Assembly (NCBI GenBank): GCA_014380825.1
Contig: JACMJD010000778.1
Span: 1-16,836 of the forward strand
Source: Phycisphaerae bacterium
GTDB lineage: Bacteria > Planctomycetota > Phycisphaerae > Tepidisphaerales > Tepidisphaeraceae
Reading direction: 5' to 3'
DNA length: 16,836 nucleotides
Position 1 is the stretch's first letter, and every line of letters starts with the position of its first letter. The position numbers and the translations under genes were made by a program. Shown piece after piece: positions 8,168 through 15,980 of this stretch. The notes under the pieces were generated by a model. The model had not been told where the DNA came from, did no database searches, and worked only from the letters and a program-made list of their open reading frames with translations.

Positions 8168-8707
8168 GTGGACATGGCGAGAGCTGCAATCCCTGCTCGC
8201 GGACTGCTGGAAGCGAATCACTTTTCCAAGCTTCTGGGCGAAGTCTGTTGGGGTCTTAACTACGAACGACAGTTGAATCTGTCGCTGAACTTCGGTCCTC
8301 CGCGACTGAAGATATACGAGCCGCGTAAGTCAAAGTCTGAGTCGTCCGCCGTCCGCAGACTCATGGCGCAGCGACATGTAATCATCAAAGGGAAGTGGTG
8401 GCTCTGGATCTATCAAGGAGACTGGCGCCTTCGTTTGCGTAATCACGACGAGATTCGCTCAACATCCTCCAGTACCCGAATTGACCGTACCCTCCGCGTG
8501 CTGGCGGGTCAGAAACTGACGCAAGTAAAAGTGCATCGGCAGACGGGTTCGACGACATTCAGCTTTGATCTTGGAGCGCGGCTGGATGTTGCATCAAAGT
8601 CCCGCGAAGCCGTTGCTCTATGGATGCTCTATAAAAAAAATGGCAAGGTGGTACGCGTCTGGAGTGACGGAATGTTCGACGACTTCATTAATGGCAAGCC
8701 TTGGTGA
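8168..8707 (+). CDS. uncharacterised protein, probably 5'-frameshifted
   Basis: A protein of up to 179 residues in this frame, rich in W, R and beta-strand-like segments, with no signal peptide or membrane helix. The family is not named, but the order CWGLNYERQLNLSLNFG ... LKIYEPR ... KWWLWIYQGDWRLRL ... IDRTLRVLAGQKLT ... FDLGARLDV resembles hypothetical proteins I associate with planctomycetes. The only in-frame starts are GTG 8168 and ATG 8174, and they give an unconvincing leader (MARAAIPARG). The overlapping frame from ATG 8166 reads MWTWRELQSLLADCWKRITF and then runs off; joining it by a -1 step at TTTT (8222-8225) gives a natural start. The gene may thus be broken, mis-sequenced or shifted. 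It also holds an A8 run at 8633-8640 and is less GC-rich than its neighbours. Expression with the hydrolase gene 44 bases downstream is possible. Confidence 0.65.
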   Translation: MDMARAAIPARGLLEANHFSKLLGEVCWGLNYERQLNLSLNFGPPRLKIYEPRKSKSESSAVRRLMAQRHVIIKGKWWLWIYQGDWRLRLRNHDEIRSTSSSTRIDRTLRVLAGQKLTQVKVHRQTGSTTFSFDLGARLDVASKSREAVALWMLYKKNGKVVRVWSDGMFDDFINGKPW

Positions 8708-8751
8708 CGTAATGCTTTTCAAATTGGTGGGAAGAAAGGAAATGCAACAGA

Positions 8752-9852
8752 ATGTCGGAAGTCCTAGGGAGTACGTTGCTCGCGATCAAGCGCGGTATCG
8801 ATGAGGGTTTAAATCTGGGCGCGCAGCTCTTCGTCGCGCGCGATGGCCAGACGATCTTCGACGACGGCTTCGGCAACGCGCATCCCGGCACGGCGATGAC
8901 GCGGGATTCGATCAACCTGTGGTGGAGCAGCGTCAAACCGATTGCGGCGGTCGCCATCGCGCAGTTGAAGGAGCGCGGCAAGCTCACGTATGACGATCCG
9001 GTCGCCAAGCACATTCGCGAGTTCGCGCACAACGAGAAGAATTACATCTCGGTCCGCCAACTGCTGACGCACACGGCGGGCATTCGCGCCTGGCCAATCG
9101 GACTGGAACTGTCGGCGCCGTGGGATCAGATCATCACGAAGCTTTGCGCGATGAAGATCGAGCCGCGCTGGGAGCCGGGCGAGAGAGCGGGCTATCACGG
9201 ACGCACGGCGTGGTTCCTGCTCGCGGAGATCATCCGGCGAATCGATGGCCGAACTTACGACCGCTACGCGCGCGAGGAGATTTTTCTCCCGCTGGGTATG
9301 AACGATTCGTGGTTGAGCATGCCGGCTGACAAATATCAGCAGTATGTCGCGACAAATCTGTTGAGCGTCATGTGCGAGCGGGCCAAACCGGACGTGCCAT
9401 GCGAACTGCCGACGCAAGAGGAAGCCGCCCTGCTTCATCCCGGCGGCAGCGGGCGCGGGCCGATCCGTGAGCTGGGACGCTTCTATGAGATGATGCGGAA
9501 CAGAGGCGCGCTCGGCGACGCGCGCGTGTTGAATCCGGGGACCGCGATCGACCTGGTCAAACCGCATCGCGTTGGGATGTTTGATCAGACGTTCAAATAT
9601 GAAATGGATTGGGGATTAGGTTTCATCCTCAATTCGAAACGCGATCCGATGATGCCGTACGGATACGGAACGTACGCGTCGGCGCGAACGTTCGGTCACA
9701 GCGGGTCAAAATCGAGCTGCGCGTTTTGCGACCCGGATCATCAGCTCGTCGTCGCGTGGGTTTGTAACGGGATGCCGGAGGAATCGAAACACCAGGCACG
9801 ACAGCGCGCGATCAATGAAGCGATTTACGAGGATCTGAATCTCGCGAGCTGA
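8752..9852 (+). CDS. serine hydrolase of the beta-lactamase class C / EstB-like family
   Basis: A protein of 366 residues in the PF00144 fold family, which includes esterases, D-aminopeptidases, class C beta-lactamases and lactonases. The catalytic SxxK is SSVK at 59-62; the second motif is Y148-H-G rather than YxN; the third is HSG at 316-318, in the place of KTG, as in esterase-type members. 'LLTHTAGI' (104-111) and 'LPLGMNDSW' (179-187) are family landmarks. The N-terminus shows no signal peptide, so a cytoplasmic esterase-like role is more likely than a periplasmic antibiotic resistance enzyme; the substrate is unknown. ATG 8752 is preceded by AAAGGAAA, slightly distant (about 10 bases). 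A terminator hairpin follows at 9868. It could be co-transcribed with the unknown gene upstream. Confidence 0.9.
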   Translation: MSEVLGSTLLAIKRGIDEGLNLGAQLFVARDGQTIFDDGFGNAHPGTAMTRDSINLWWSSVKPIAAVAIAQLKERGKLTYDDPVAKHIREFAHNEKNYISVRQLLTHTAGIRAWPIGLELSAPWDQIITKLCAMKIEPRWEPGERAGYHGRTAWFLLAEIIRRIDGRTYDRYAREEIFLPLGMNDSWLSMPADKYQQYVATNLLSVMCERAKPDVPCELPTQEEAALLHPGGSGRGPIRELGRFYEMMRNRGALGDARVLNPGTAIDLVKPHRVGMFDQTFKYEMDWGLGFILNSKRDPMMPYGYGTYASARTFGHSGSKSSCAFCDPDHQLVVAWVCNGMPEESKHQARQRAINEAIYEDLNLAS

Positions 9853-9867
9853 ATCGTTCGCGGAATC

Positions 9868-9889
9868 GGCCCGAGGACGGGCCAATTTT
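9868..9889 (+). terminator. Rho-independent terminator after the serine hydrolase gene
   Basis: GGCCCG (9868-9873), loop AGGA, CGGGCC (9878-9883), then AATTTT. The stem can extend with outer A-T pairs around one mismatch. It lies 15 bases past the stop codon at 9852 and separates the hydrolase from sucD. Confidence 0.7.
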
Positions 9890-9914
9890 CAATTGTCTCC
9901 CGCTCCGTTACGAT
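9886..9914 (+). promoter_or_regulatory. candidate promoter giving a leaderless sucD transcript
   Basis: TTTTCA (9886-9891) and TACGAT (9909-9914) are separated by 17 bases, each four of six matches to the sigma-70 consensus. The -10 ends only 9 bases before ATG 9924, so transcription would begin at or next to the start codon. No Shine-Dalgarno sequence precedes the ATG, which agrees with a leaderless message. Confidence 0.45.
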
Positions 9915-9923
9915 GCTCGGCCC

Positions 9924-10825
<902 letters not shown>

Positions 10826-10829
<4 letters not shown>

Positions 10830-11071
10830 AGTCGCAATTTGCGACCTCAAAGAGCGCAGTTCTACGGCGTTGAAACGCGAGCACTCATCCAAGCGGTGAA
10901 GCGAAATATTGAACGGTTCCGCCGCGACTTCATTTTCCAATAGATGAAGGGCGAGGTAGACCACTTGAAGTCACAAATTGTGATTTCTAGTTGGGAGGTG
11001 CTCGACACGCGGCACCTCAAGCGTTCACCGAAAAGGGTGTTGCACTCGGCTATCACACAGGGCACAAATAG
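10826..11071 (+). pseudogene. decayed ORF6N-domain (KilA-N-like) gene remnant
   Basis: Three stretches translate into pieces of the ORF6N domain found in phage- and mobile-element-linked proteins. From 10857 one frame reads QFYGVETRALIQAVKRNIER, continues FRRDFIFQ and hits TAG at 10941, matching the conserved 'LYGVET..L.QAVKRNIERFP.DFMFQL' core. The same frame then gives LKSQIVISSW (10965-10994). A one-base loss in the G-run 10993-10995 moves the frame, after which GGARHAAPQAFTEKGVAL (10994-11047) matches 'GGxRxxPYAFTEQGVAML'. The start region of the domain is missing and the frame stops at 11071. A separate piece, LKSQFATSK (10826-10852), overlaps the sucD stop codon and may belong to a second copy. 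The gene is clearly non-functional. Family identification is from memory of the consensus. Confidence 0.75.
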
Positions 11072-11099
11072 TGCGAAAACGTGGGATTATTGCTGAAAT

Positions 11100-11128
11100 T
11101 TTACATCTCAGGCCGCTTAGTCTATAGT
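11100..11128 (+). promoter_or_regulatory. strong sigma-70-like promoter for the DEAD-box helicase
   Basis: TTTACA (11100-11105), a 17-base spacer, then TATAGT (11123-11128): five of six matches in each box. The likely transcription start near 11135 gives a leader of about 155 bases before ATG 11291. A long leader is common for cold-regulated helicases, but no cold-box sequence is recognised. The rest of 11072-11290 has no gene. Confidence 0.65.
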
Positions 11129-11290
11129 CTTACTAACAACTGCCCGCATCGATCATCTCTGATTTCGACGCGAAACTGATCCATATCCATCAGCCTAAGA
11201 CAGTTGTCAGCGCATCGACCGGCCTTTCTTCGTGGCAATTCGCCCGTGGCCCTTTTTGGTGCGCAACGTCCACCTAGAAGGACCGCGTTC

Positions 11291-12949
11291 ATGAATTTCG
11301 CAGACCTTCGGCTCGCCGAGCCGATTCTTCGCTCCCTTAAGCACGAGGGTTACGAAAACCCGACTCCCATTCAAGCACAAGCAATTCCGGACATTCTTGC
11401 CGGGCGCGATCTGCTCGGTTGCGCGCAGACCGGCACCGGTAAGACGGCCGCGTTCGCGCTGCCGATTTTGCATCGGTTGACCGAGAAGCCCAAGGCCGTT
11501 GCGGTGTCCGCGCCTCACGCGGCGCAGGGCCATCACGGTCCCGGCCATCCGGTGCAGCATGTCCCGGTGCAGCCGCCGGTGCATCAGCCGCATCGATCGA
11601 GCCGCGCGGTGCGATGCCTGGTGCTCGCGCCGACGCGCGAACTCGCCTTGCAGATCGACGAAAGCTTCCGGACATACGGCCGGCATCTCGGTTTGAAGCA
11701 CGCTGTCGTTTTCGGCGGCGTGAATCAGCACGGACAAGTGAGCGCGCTGTCGAAAGGCGTCGACATCCTCGTCGCCACGCCCGGTCGCCTGCTTGATCTG
11801 ATGAACCAGGGCTACGTGAATTTGACCGCCGTCGAAGTGTTCGTGCTGGATGAAGCCGACCGCATGCTCGACATGGGCTTCATTCACGACATTCGCCAGA
11901 TCGTCGCGAAGCTGCCGCGACATCGGCAGAACCTGATGTTCAGTGCCACGATGCCGCCGGATATTCGTGCGCTGGCCGATACGATTCTGAATCGCCCGGC
12001 GCAGATCCAGGTCACGCCCGCCGCGACGACGCTCGATGCGGTGGATCAATCGGTTTACTTCGTCGATCGCCGCAACAAGCCGGCGCTGCTGGCCCACCTG
12101 ATCAAGCACAGTGCAATTTCGCGTGCGCTTGTTTTCACGCGCACCAAGCACGGCGCCGATCGCGTGGTGCGGCAGCTCTACAAATCCGGCATCCGCGCCG
12201 AAGCGATTCACGGCAACAAGACGCAGAACGCGCGACAACGCGCCCTGACCAACTTCAAGAACGGCAAGACGCCAATCCTGATCGCCAGCGACATCGCGGC
12301 CCGCGGGATTGACGTTGACGATATCTCGCACGTCTTCAACTACGACGTGACGCACGAGCCGGAAACCTACGTGCATCGAATCGGTCGCACCGCCCGCGCG
12401 GGCGCAAAGGGACACGCGATCTCATTCTGCGATGCCGAAGAGCGCCAGAATCTGAAGGCGATCGAGCGTCTGATTCGTAAAACGATTCGCGTGGCGGACG
12501 ATCAGCCGGTGTATGCGGCGCACACGCCGGAGAGCAAGGCCGCGCACGACGACGACCGCGAGCGACAGCCGCAATCGCATCAGCGCGGCGGTGGCGGCGA
12601 ACATCGCGACGGACAACATCGAAGCGGCGGCGGACATCGCAGCGGGAACGATCGTCAGCAGCCGAACTCGCATCGCAATGGATCGCATCGATCGAGTTCG
12701 CGATCGCAACCGCATTCGCGATCGCAGTCACACTCGCAACCTCAACCGCAGTCGCAATCACGCTCGCGGGACGGCAATCGAGCTGCGACGCCGGCCCTCG
12801 ACACTGCTCGGGACAGGCAAGAGGGGAGCGGTGTTCGCAAGAGTGGCGGTCATCCATCATCACACCGCGCGAAGCATCCGCTTGATCGTCGAGCACAAGG
12901 TGGGGGCGGGCAACACGGTCACAGGAAACAACATGCCAAGCACCGATGA
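11291..12949 (+). CDS. RhlE-like DEAD-box ATP-dependent RNA helicase with His/Pro-rich insert
   Basis: A cytoplasmic RNA-unwinding ATPase of 552 residues, with a role in ribosome assembly or RNA turnover by family. All helicase motifs are present: Q motif GYENPTPIQ (20-28), I AQTGTGKT (45-52), Ia APTREL (113-118), GG (142-143), Ib TPGR (163-166), II DEAD (187-190), III SAT (218-220), IV LVFTRTK (280-286), [10 protein letters not shown] (333-341), [12 protein letters not shown] (362-371). Residues about 67-107, between motifs I and Ia, form a His/Pro/Gln-rich insert ([20 protein letters not shown]) absent from ordinary RhlE. The tail from about 405 to 552 is a low-complexity R/S/H/Q/G region, typical of RNA-binding helicase tails. 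The start is ATG 11291: AAGGA (11278-11282) lies 8 bases upstream, while the longer frame uses a TTG at 11204 and lacks a site. The 3' end overlaps the next gene by 17 bases. Confidence 0.93.
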   Translation: MNFADLRLAEPILRSLKHEGYENPTPIQAQAIPDILAGRDLLGCAQTGTGKTAAFALPILHRLTEKPKAVAVSAPHAAQGHHGPGHPVQHVPVQPPVHQPHRSSRAVRCLVLAPTRELALQIDESFRTYGRHLGLKHAVVFGGVNQHGQVSALSKGVDILVATPGRLLDLMNQGYVNLTAVEVFVLDEADRMLDMGFIHDIRQIVAKLPRHRQNLMFSATMPPDIRALADTILNRPAQIQVTPAATTLDAVDQSVYFVDRRNKPALLAHLIKHSAISRALVFTRTKHGADRVVRQLYKSGIRAEAIHGNKTQNARQRALTNFKNGKTPILIASDIAARGIDVDDISHVFNYDVTHEPETYVHRIGRTARAGAKGHAISFCDAEERQNLKAIERLIRKTIRVADDQPVYAAHTPESKAAHDDDRERQPQSHQRGGGGEHRDGQHRSGGGHRSGNDRQQPNSHRNGSHRSSSRSQPHSRSQSHSQPQPQSQSRSRDGNRAATPALDTARDRQEGSGVRKSGGHPSSHRAKHPLDRRAQGGGGQHGHRKQHAKHR

Positions 12950-13172
12950 AGAACTGAAGAAGGCGCTCAAGGCCTTCAAGAAGCGACTGAAGCTGACGCA
13001 GCTCGAAGAAGATTCGAAGCTCGGCCACAGCCCGCTTACCGGGTCGAAGTCACACATCCTGTCGATCCAGGCGCCGAACGGTTTCGGTCGCGAGATCTGG
13101 CAAGAACTCGTCGACAAGGGTTTCCTGAAATCCGACGGCGGTGGCTTCTACGTCCTGATCCCCGAAAAATAA
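12933..13172 (+). CDS. conserved small protein of unknown function (79 aa)
   Basis: A basic, soluble protein of 79 residues. The N-terminal helix is Lys-rich ([17 protein letters not shown]), followed by [13 protein letters not shown] and a C-terminal helix-plus-wing pattern ([23 protein letters not shown]) that looks like half of a winged helix. From memory, similar small proteins occur in planctomycetes; no function is known to me. The frame is open upstream to 12513, but that stretch is the helicase tail read out of frame; AGGA lies 6 bases before ATG 12933, fixing the start. The start lies inside the helicase gene (17-base overlap), so translational coupling and a link to helicase function are reasonable guesses. 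Confidence 0.85.
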   Translation: MPSTDEELKKALKAFKKRLKLTQLEEDSKLGHSPLTGSKSHILSIQAPNGFGREIWQELVDKGFLKSDGGGFYVLIPEK

Positions 13173-13197
13173 CCGCGCACACGAATTACCCGATCAC

Positions 13198-13236
13198 GCC
13201 CATCCCAGAGCGTACTCGCGCCGGGTGGGCTCTCTT
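13198..13236 (+). terminator. probable terminator after the helicase/small-protein pair
   Basis: GCCCA-T-CCC (13198-13206) pairs with GGGTGGGC (13223-13230), one bulged base, loop of 16, followed by TCTCTT. It sits 26 bases past the small gene's stop and before the convergent SDR gene ending at 13247. The T-run is weak. Confidence 0.45.
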
Positions 13237-13246
13237 CGAGCGATCA

Positions 13247-13966
13247 TCACGTCGAATCCGTCGGTCTGATCAACAACTGCTCGATCGTCGCGCGCTGCGG
13301 CAGCTGGATCGCGAGCATCACGCACTCCGCGACATCCTCGGCTTGCAGCATACGTGATCGCGCCTCGGCGCTGGGCACAGTCGGACGCTTCTCCATCAAC
13401 GGCGTGTCGATCGCACCGGGACTGATCGCCGTCGCGCGAATTCCATTCCTGCGCTCCTCTGCGTTCAGCGCTTCGGTCAATCCCGTAAGTCCAAACTTCG
13501 CCGCGATGTACGCCGGGCCGGAGACGATGTTGCCGAACAGGCCTGCGTCTGAAACGACGTTGACGATCGTTCCCGCGCGAGCGCGGCGCATGCCCGGCAG
13601 AAACTCGGCGATGCAGTAGTACGCACCGTTTAGATTGACGTTGATCACAAGTCGATAGTCTTCCGCCGACAATTCGGCGAAGCTCCGCTTCGGGATGTTC
13701 AACCCGGCAGAGTTCACGAGCACAGAAGGATGGCCAAGCTCGTCGATCACGCGCGCGGCCATCATCTTCACTGAAGTTTCGTCAGCGACGTCGCACGGAG
13801 TCGCGATCAATCGGCCGCTGGCGCCAACCGCCAGCGCGATCGTCTCCTCAAGCTGCTCGACGCGCCGGCCGACCAGAGCGACATCCCAGCCGGCTTTGCC
13901 GAGCTTGATCACAACCGCGCGGCCCACGCCGCTGCCGGCGCCGGTGACAACTGCAATGTTGGACAT
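13247..13966 (-). CDS. SDR-family NAD(P)-dependent oxidoreductase
   Basis: A classical short-chain dehydrogenase/reductase of 239 residues, a cytoplasmic NAD(P)-linked alcohol/ketone oxidoreductase. The Rossmann motif TGAGSGVG is at 8-15, the CDV adenine-ring motif at 58-60, NSAG at 85-88 (usually NNAG), and the catalytic triad S139, Y153, K157 (YIAAK). The PGAIDT motif follows. GRR at 33-35 after the second strand suggests NADP preference, by analogy. Substrate unknown. It starts 7 bases after the stop of the upstream Gfo/Idh/MocA gene, so the two form an operon and may act on the same sugar or cyclitol-like compound; this last point is inference. Its 3' end converges on the helicase unit. 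Confidence 0.93.
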   Translation of the reverse strand: MSNIAVVTGAGSGVGRAVVIKLGKAGWDVALVGRRVEQLEETIALAVGASGRLIATPCDVADETSVKMMAARVIDELGHPSVLVNSAGLNIPKRSFAELSAEDYRLVINVNLNGAYYCIAEFLPGMRRARAGTIVNVVSDAGLFGNIVSGPAYIAAKFGLTGLTEALNAEERRNGIRATAISPGAIDTPLMEKRPTVPSAEARSRMLQAEDVAECVMLAIQLPQRATIEQLLIRPTDST

Positions 13967-13973
13967 GATCTGC

Positions 13974-15068
13974 TCAGCCTTCGAGTGAATAGTTGACGTC
14001 GACCCACCGCCGCTCGCGATGAGACTGCACGGCTGCGTCGATCACGATCTGCGCTTTGGCGCCATCGGCGAACGATGGCTGACACGCGCGTTTGTTTACG
14101 ATTGCATCGATGAACTCGGCATCCTGATCGTATCGAAACATCAGCAGCGGATCACCCACATCCGGCAAGCGCCGCGACGCGGGCCAGACGCGAAACTCGC
14201 GCGGCACATCGATCGTTTTCAATTCTGCGTCACCGCGTTTACCGACGCGAAGTTTCAGCGGCGACTGCGTTGAATAGACGATTGAGCCTTCGCTGCCGTT
14301 GATTTCGACTTCGTCTTCCCCTCGATGACCTTCGCCGCGACCGGTGGCGAGCTTCGTGCTCTCGAGCACGCCGCTTGCTTCATCGCGATCAAACTCGGCG
14401 ATAATCGCGACCCAGTCCTCTACGTCCGTTGGTCGTCCGCCGCGCTCCGGCACGAACGTCCGCAGGTCCGCCACCAGTCGCTTGATCGGACCGACCAGGT
14501 GATGCGCGTAATCGATGCGATGCGAAAGCATGTCCGCCAGCTCACCGGTGCCAGAGGTCGCTTGCACTTGCCGCCAGCCGAGCGGACGGTAGCCCCAATC
14601 CTGAAACCGCCGCGCGCGAAAATGGTACGGGCGACCAACATCCCCTCGATCGACCAGATGCTTCATGTATCGCATCGCCGGGACAAAGCGATACGTGAAC
14701 GCCGTCATGTGACGCACGTTCGCGCGCTGAGCGGCTCGATACATGTTGATCGCGGTCGGCGCATCGAGTGCCAGCGGCTTCTCGCACAGCACGTGCTTGC
14801 CCTTCCCGACGGCCGCCAGCGCGATCTCGGCGTGCGTGGAATTCGGCGTGGCGATGATCACCGCGTCAACTTCCGGATGAAGAAGCGCCGCCTTCCAGTC
14901 ATCGAACACGAGCTTGATCCCCGTTCGATCCTGTGCGCGCGCGAGCCGCGCGGGATCTGTATCGCATAACGCGACCAGCCGCGCATCGTGAACGGTCAAT
15001 TCCAGCCCCGGCAGGTGATTCGCCAGCGCGATATCACCCGTGCCGATCATCGCAACGCCGATGGACAT
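13974..15068 (-). CDS. Gfo/Idh/MocA-family oxidoreductase
   Basis: A protein of 364 residues with an N-terminal NAD(P)-binding Rossmann fold (IGTGDIA, 8-14), the second landmark VIIATPNSTHAEIA (70-83), and the EKP motif CEKPLAL (95-101). The C-terminal alpha/beta substrate domain contains the SHRIDYAHHLVG stretch carrying the family's active-site histidine region. Family members oxidise or reduce sugars, inositols and related compounds; planctomycetes carry many of them for polysaccharide breakdown. The start is ATG 15068, because AAGGAGA (15080-15074) lies 5 bases upstream; the frame remains open to 15341, but that part overlaps the divergent membrane-protein gene and reads as junk. No signal peptide is seen, so it is cytoplasmic. 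It is first in the operon with the SDR gene. Confidence 0.93.
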   Translation of the reverse strand: MSIGVAMIGTGDIALANHLPGLELTVHDARLVALCDTDPARLARAQDRTGIKLVFDDWKAALLHPEVDAVIIATPNSTHAEIALAAVGKGKHVLCEKPLALDAPTAINMYRAAQRANVRHMTAFTYRFVPAMRYMKHLVDRGDVGRPYHFRARRFQDWGYRPLGWRQVQATSGTGELADMLSHRIDYAHHLVGPIKRLVADLRTFVPERGGRPTDVEDWVAIIAEFDRDEASGVLESTKLATGRGEGHRGEDEVEINGSEGSIVYSTQSPLKLRVGKRGDAELKTIDVPREFRVWPASRRLPDVGDPLLMFRYDQDAEFIDAIVNKRACQPSFADGAKAQIVIDAAVQSHRERRWVDVNYSLEG

Positions 15069-15073
15069 CCGTC

Positions 15074-15080
15074 TCTCCTT
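15074..15080 (-). promoter_or_regulatory. strong Shine-Dalgarno site fixing the oxidoreductase start
   Basis: AAGGAGA on the minus strand, 5 bases before ATG 15068. It shows that the 91 upstream codons of the open frame are not part of the protein. Confidence 0.85.
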
Positions 15081-15099
15081 CTCGTCCGCCAAGCTATCC

Positions 15100-15921
15100 G
15101 TGGTCGATGACTCATGGAAGCGATCTTTTCCGGCGTGGGTTGAAGAACGCGCGCGCGAATTGGAAGATGCACCAGTGCACGCGTTCCGACCGTTTTCGCA
15201 GACGCACTTGATCGTCGTGATCGCGTTCGCCGCGCTTTGCACGATCAGCATCGTTGCGGCGCGTCGAGTCCGACCGCGCTCGCGCATCCTGGCTGAGCGG
15301 ATCTTCAGCCTCGCGTGCATCCCGTTGTTCATCGCGAACAATCACGAGTTGTGGCTGAACACACATCAGTTCGATGTGCGCCGGTCGTTGCCGCTGCACG
15401 TGTGCGACTTAGCCGCGTTGTTCGTCCCGCTTGCCCTCGCCCTGAACTGGCGGCCGGCGCGCGTCGTGCTTTACTACTTCGGCCTGCTCCTCTCCAGCCA
15501 GGGGTTCATCACGCCCGATCTGGACGAAGGACCGGCACACTTGCAATTCTGGGGCTTCTGGCTGCTGCACGCAGCGGTGGTCGGCGCCGCGATCTACGAC
15601 ATCGGGGCGCGCGGCTTTCGTCCGATGTGGCGCGACTTGAGACTCGCGATCGCCATCGGTGTGATATACGTGATCGCGATGGTCGTGCTTGACGTGGCAA
15701 TCGGCGCGAACTACGGCTACGTCGGACCAACCAAGCCGGAGCTTCCAACGGTGATCGACATGCTCGGTCCGTTCCCGTGGCGCGTGTTCGTCATGTCGGC
15801 GCTGGGGATCATCGTCACAGCGATCGCGACGATCCCCTGGGTGCTCGTGCGCAAGCGCAACGAACAATCGTCGTACCACGAACGCAAGGGCGTGGACGCG
15901 GAGCGCGGCAATTGCGCATGA
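15100..15921 (+). CDS. YwaF / TIGR02206-family integral membrane protein
   Basis: An integral membrane protein of about 273 residues with roughly six to seven hydrophobic segments and no known biochemical function. Family landmarks are clear: PFSQTHLIVV before the first helix, LPLHVCDLAALFVPLAL, YYFGLLLSSQGFITPDLDEG, LQFWGFWLLHAAVV, GANYGYVGPTKP and MLGPFPWRVFV; the H/D, PD, NY and GP-P residues are the conserved core. The start is uncertain. GTG 15100 gives a short leader of normal family length and leaves 31 bases to the divergent oxidoreductase start; ATG 15061 would overlap that start, and a GTG at 15040 lies inside it. No start has a ribosome site. The last ~17 residues are polar and partly encoded by a REP-like repeat. 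It converges on the RIO kinase gene. Confidence 0.88.
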   Translation: MVDDSWKRSFPAWVEERARELEDAPVHAFRPFSQTHLIVVIAFAALCTISIVAARRVRPRSRILAERIFSLACIPLFIANNHELWLNTHQFDVRRSLPLHVCDLAALFVPLALALNWRPARVVLYYFGLLLSSQGFITPDLDEGPAHLQFWGFWLLHAAVVGAAIYDIGARGFRPMWRDLRLAIAIGVIYVIAMVVLDVAIGANYGYVGPTKPELPTVIDMLGPFPWRVFVMSALGIIVTAIATIPWVLVRKRNEQSSYHERKGVDAERGNCA

Positions 15922-15953
15922 CGGTCCACGAACTTGCGTTCGTGGCTACGACG
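15869..15953. repeat. inverted pair of REP-like palindromic repeats (BIME-like)
   Basis: Copy A (15869-15897, plus) and copy B (15953-15924, minus) share the pattern CGTCGTA(G)CCACGAACGCAAG, two variable bases, then CGTGGAC. They differ by one missing G and two substitutions over about 29 bases. Copy B folds into a perfect 8-bp hairpin by itself (15926-15945). Copy A lies inside the 3' end of the membrane-protein gene, and copy B in the gap to the convergent RIO kinase. The two also pair with each other over 20 bases with one bulge. This is the layout of REP elements in opposed pairs. Confidence 0.65.
15926..15945. terminator. hairpin between convergent genes, possible bidirectional terminator
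   Basis: CCACGAAC, loop TTGC, GTTCGTGG lies in the 59-base gap between the membrane-protein stop (15921) and the RIO kinase stop (15981). No T-run follows on either strand, so it may slow transcription or protect 3' ends rather than act as a classical terminator. Confidence 0.35.
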
Positions 15954-15980
15954 AGCTGCAGATTCTTCTTGCGTGTCACA

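Noticed and set aside
12650..12790. Short GCGATCGC-containing repeats resembling HIP1 or a CRISPR-like array
   Set aside because: The repeats are irregular hexamer/codon repeats encoding the helicase's R/S/H/Q tail; there is no constant repeat-spacer periodicity.
15069..15341. 91-codon N-terminal extension of the Gfo/Idh/MocA oxidoreductase
   Set aside because: The extension lies antisense to the YwaF-like gene, has no family similarity, and a perfect Shine-Dalgarno site marks ATG 15068.
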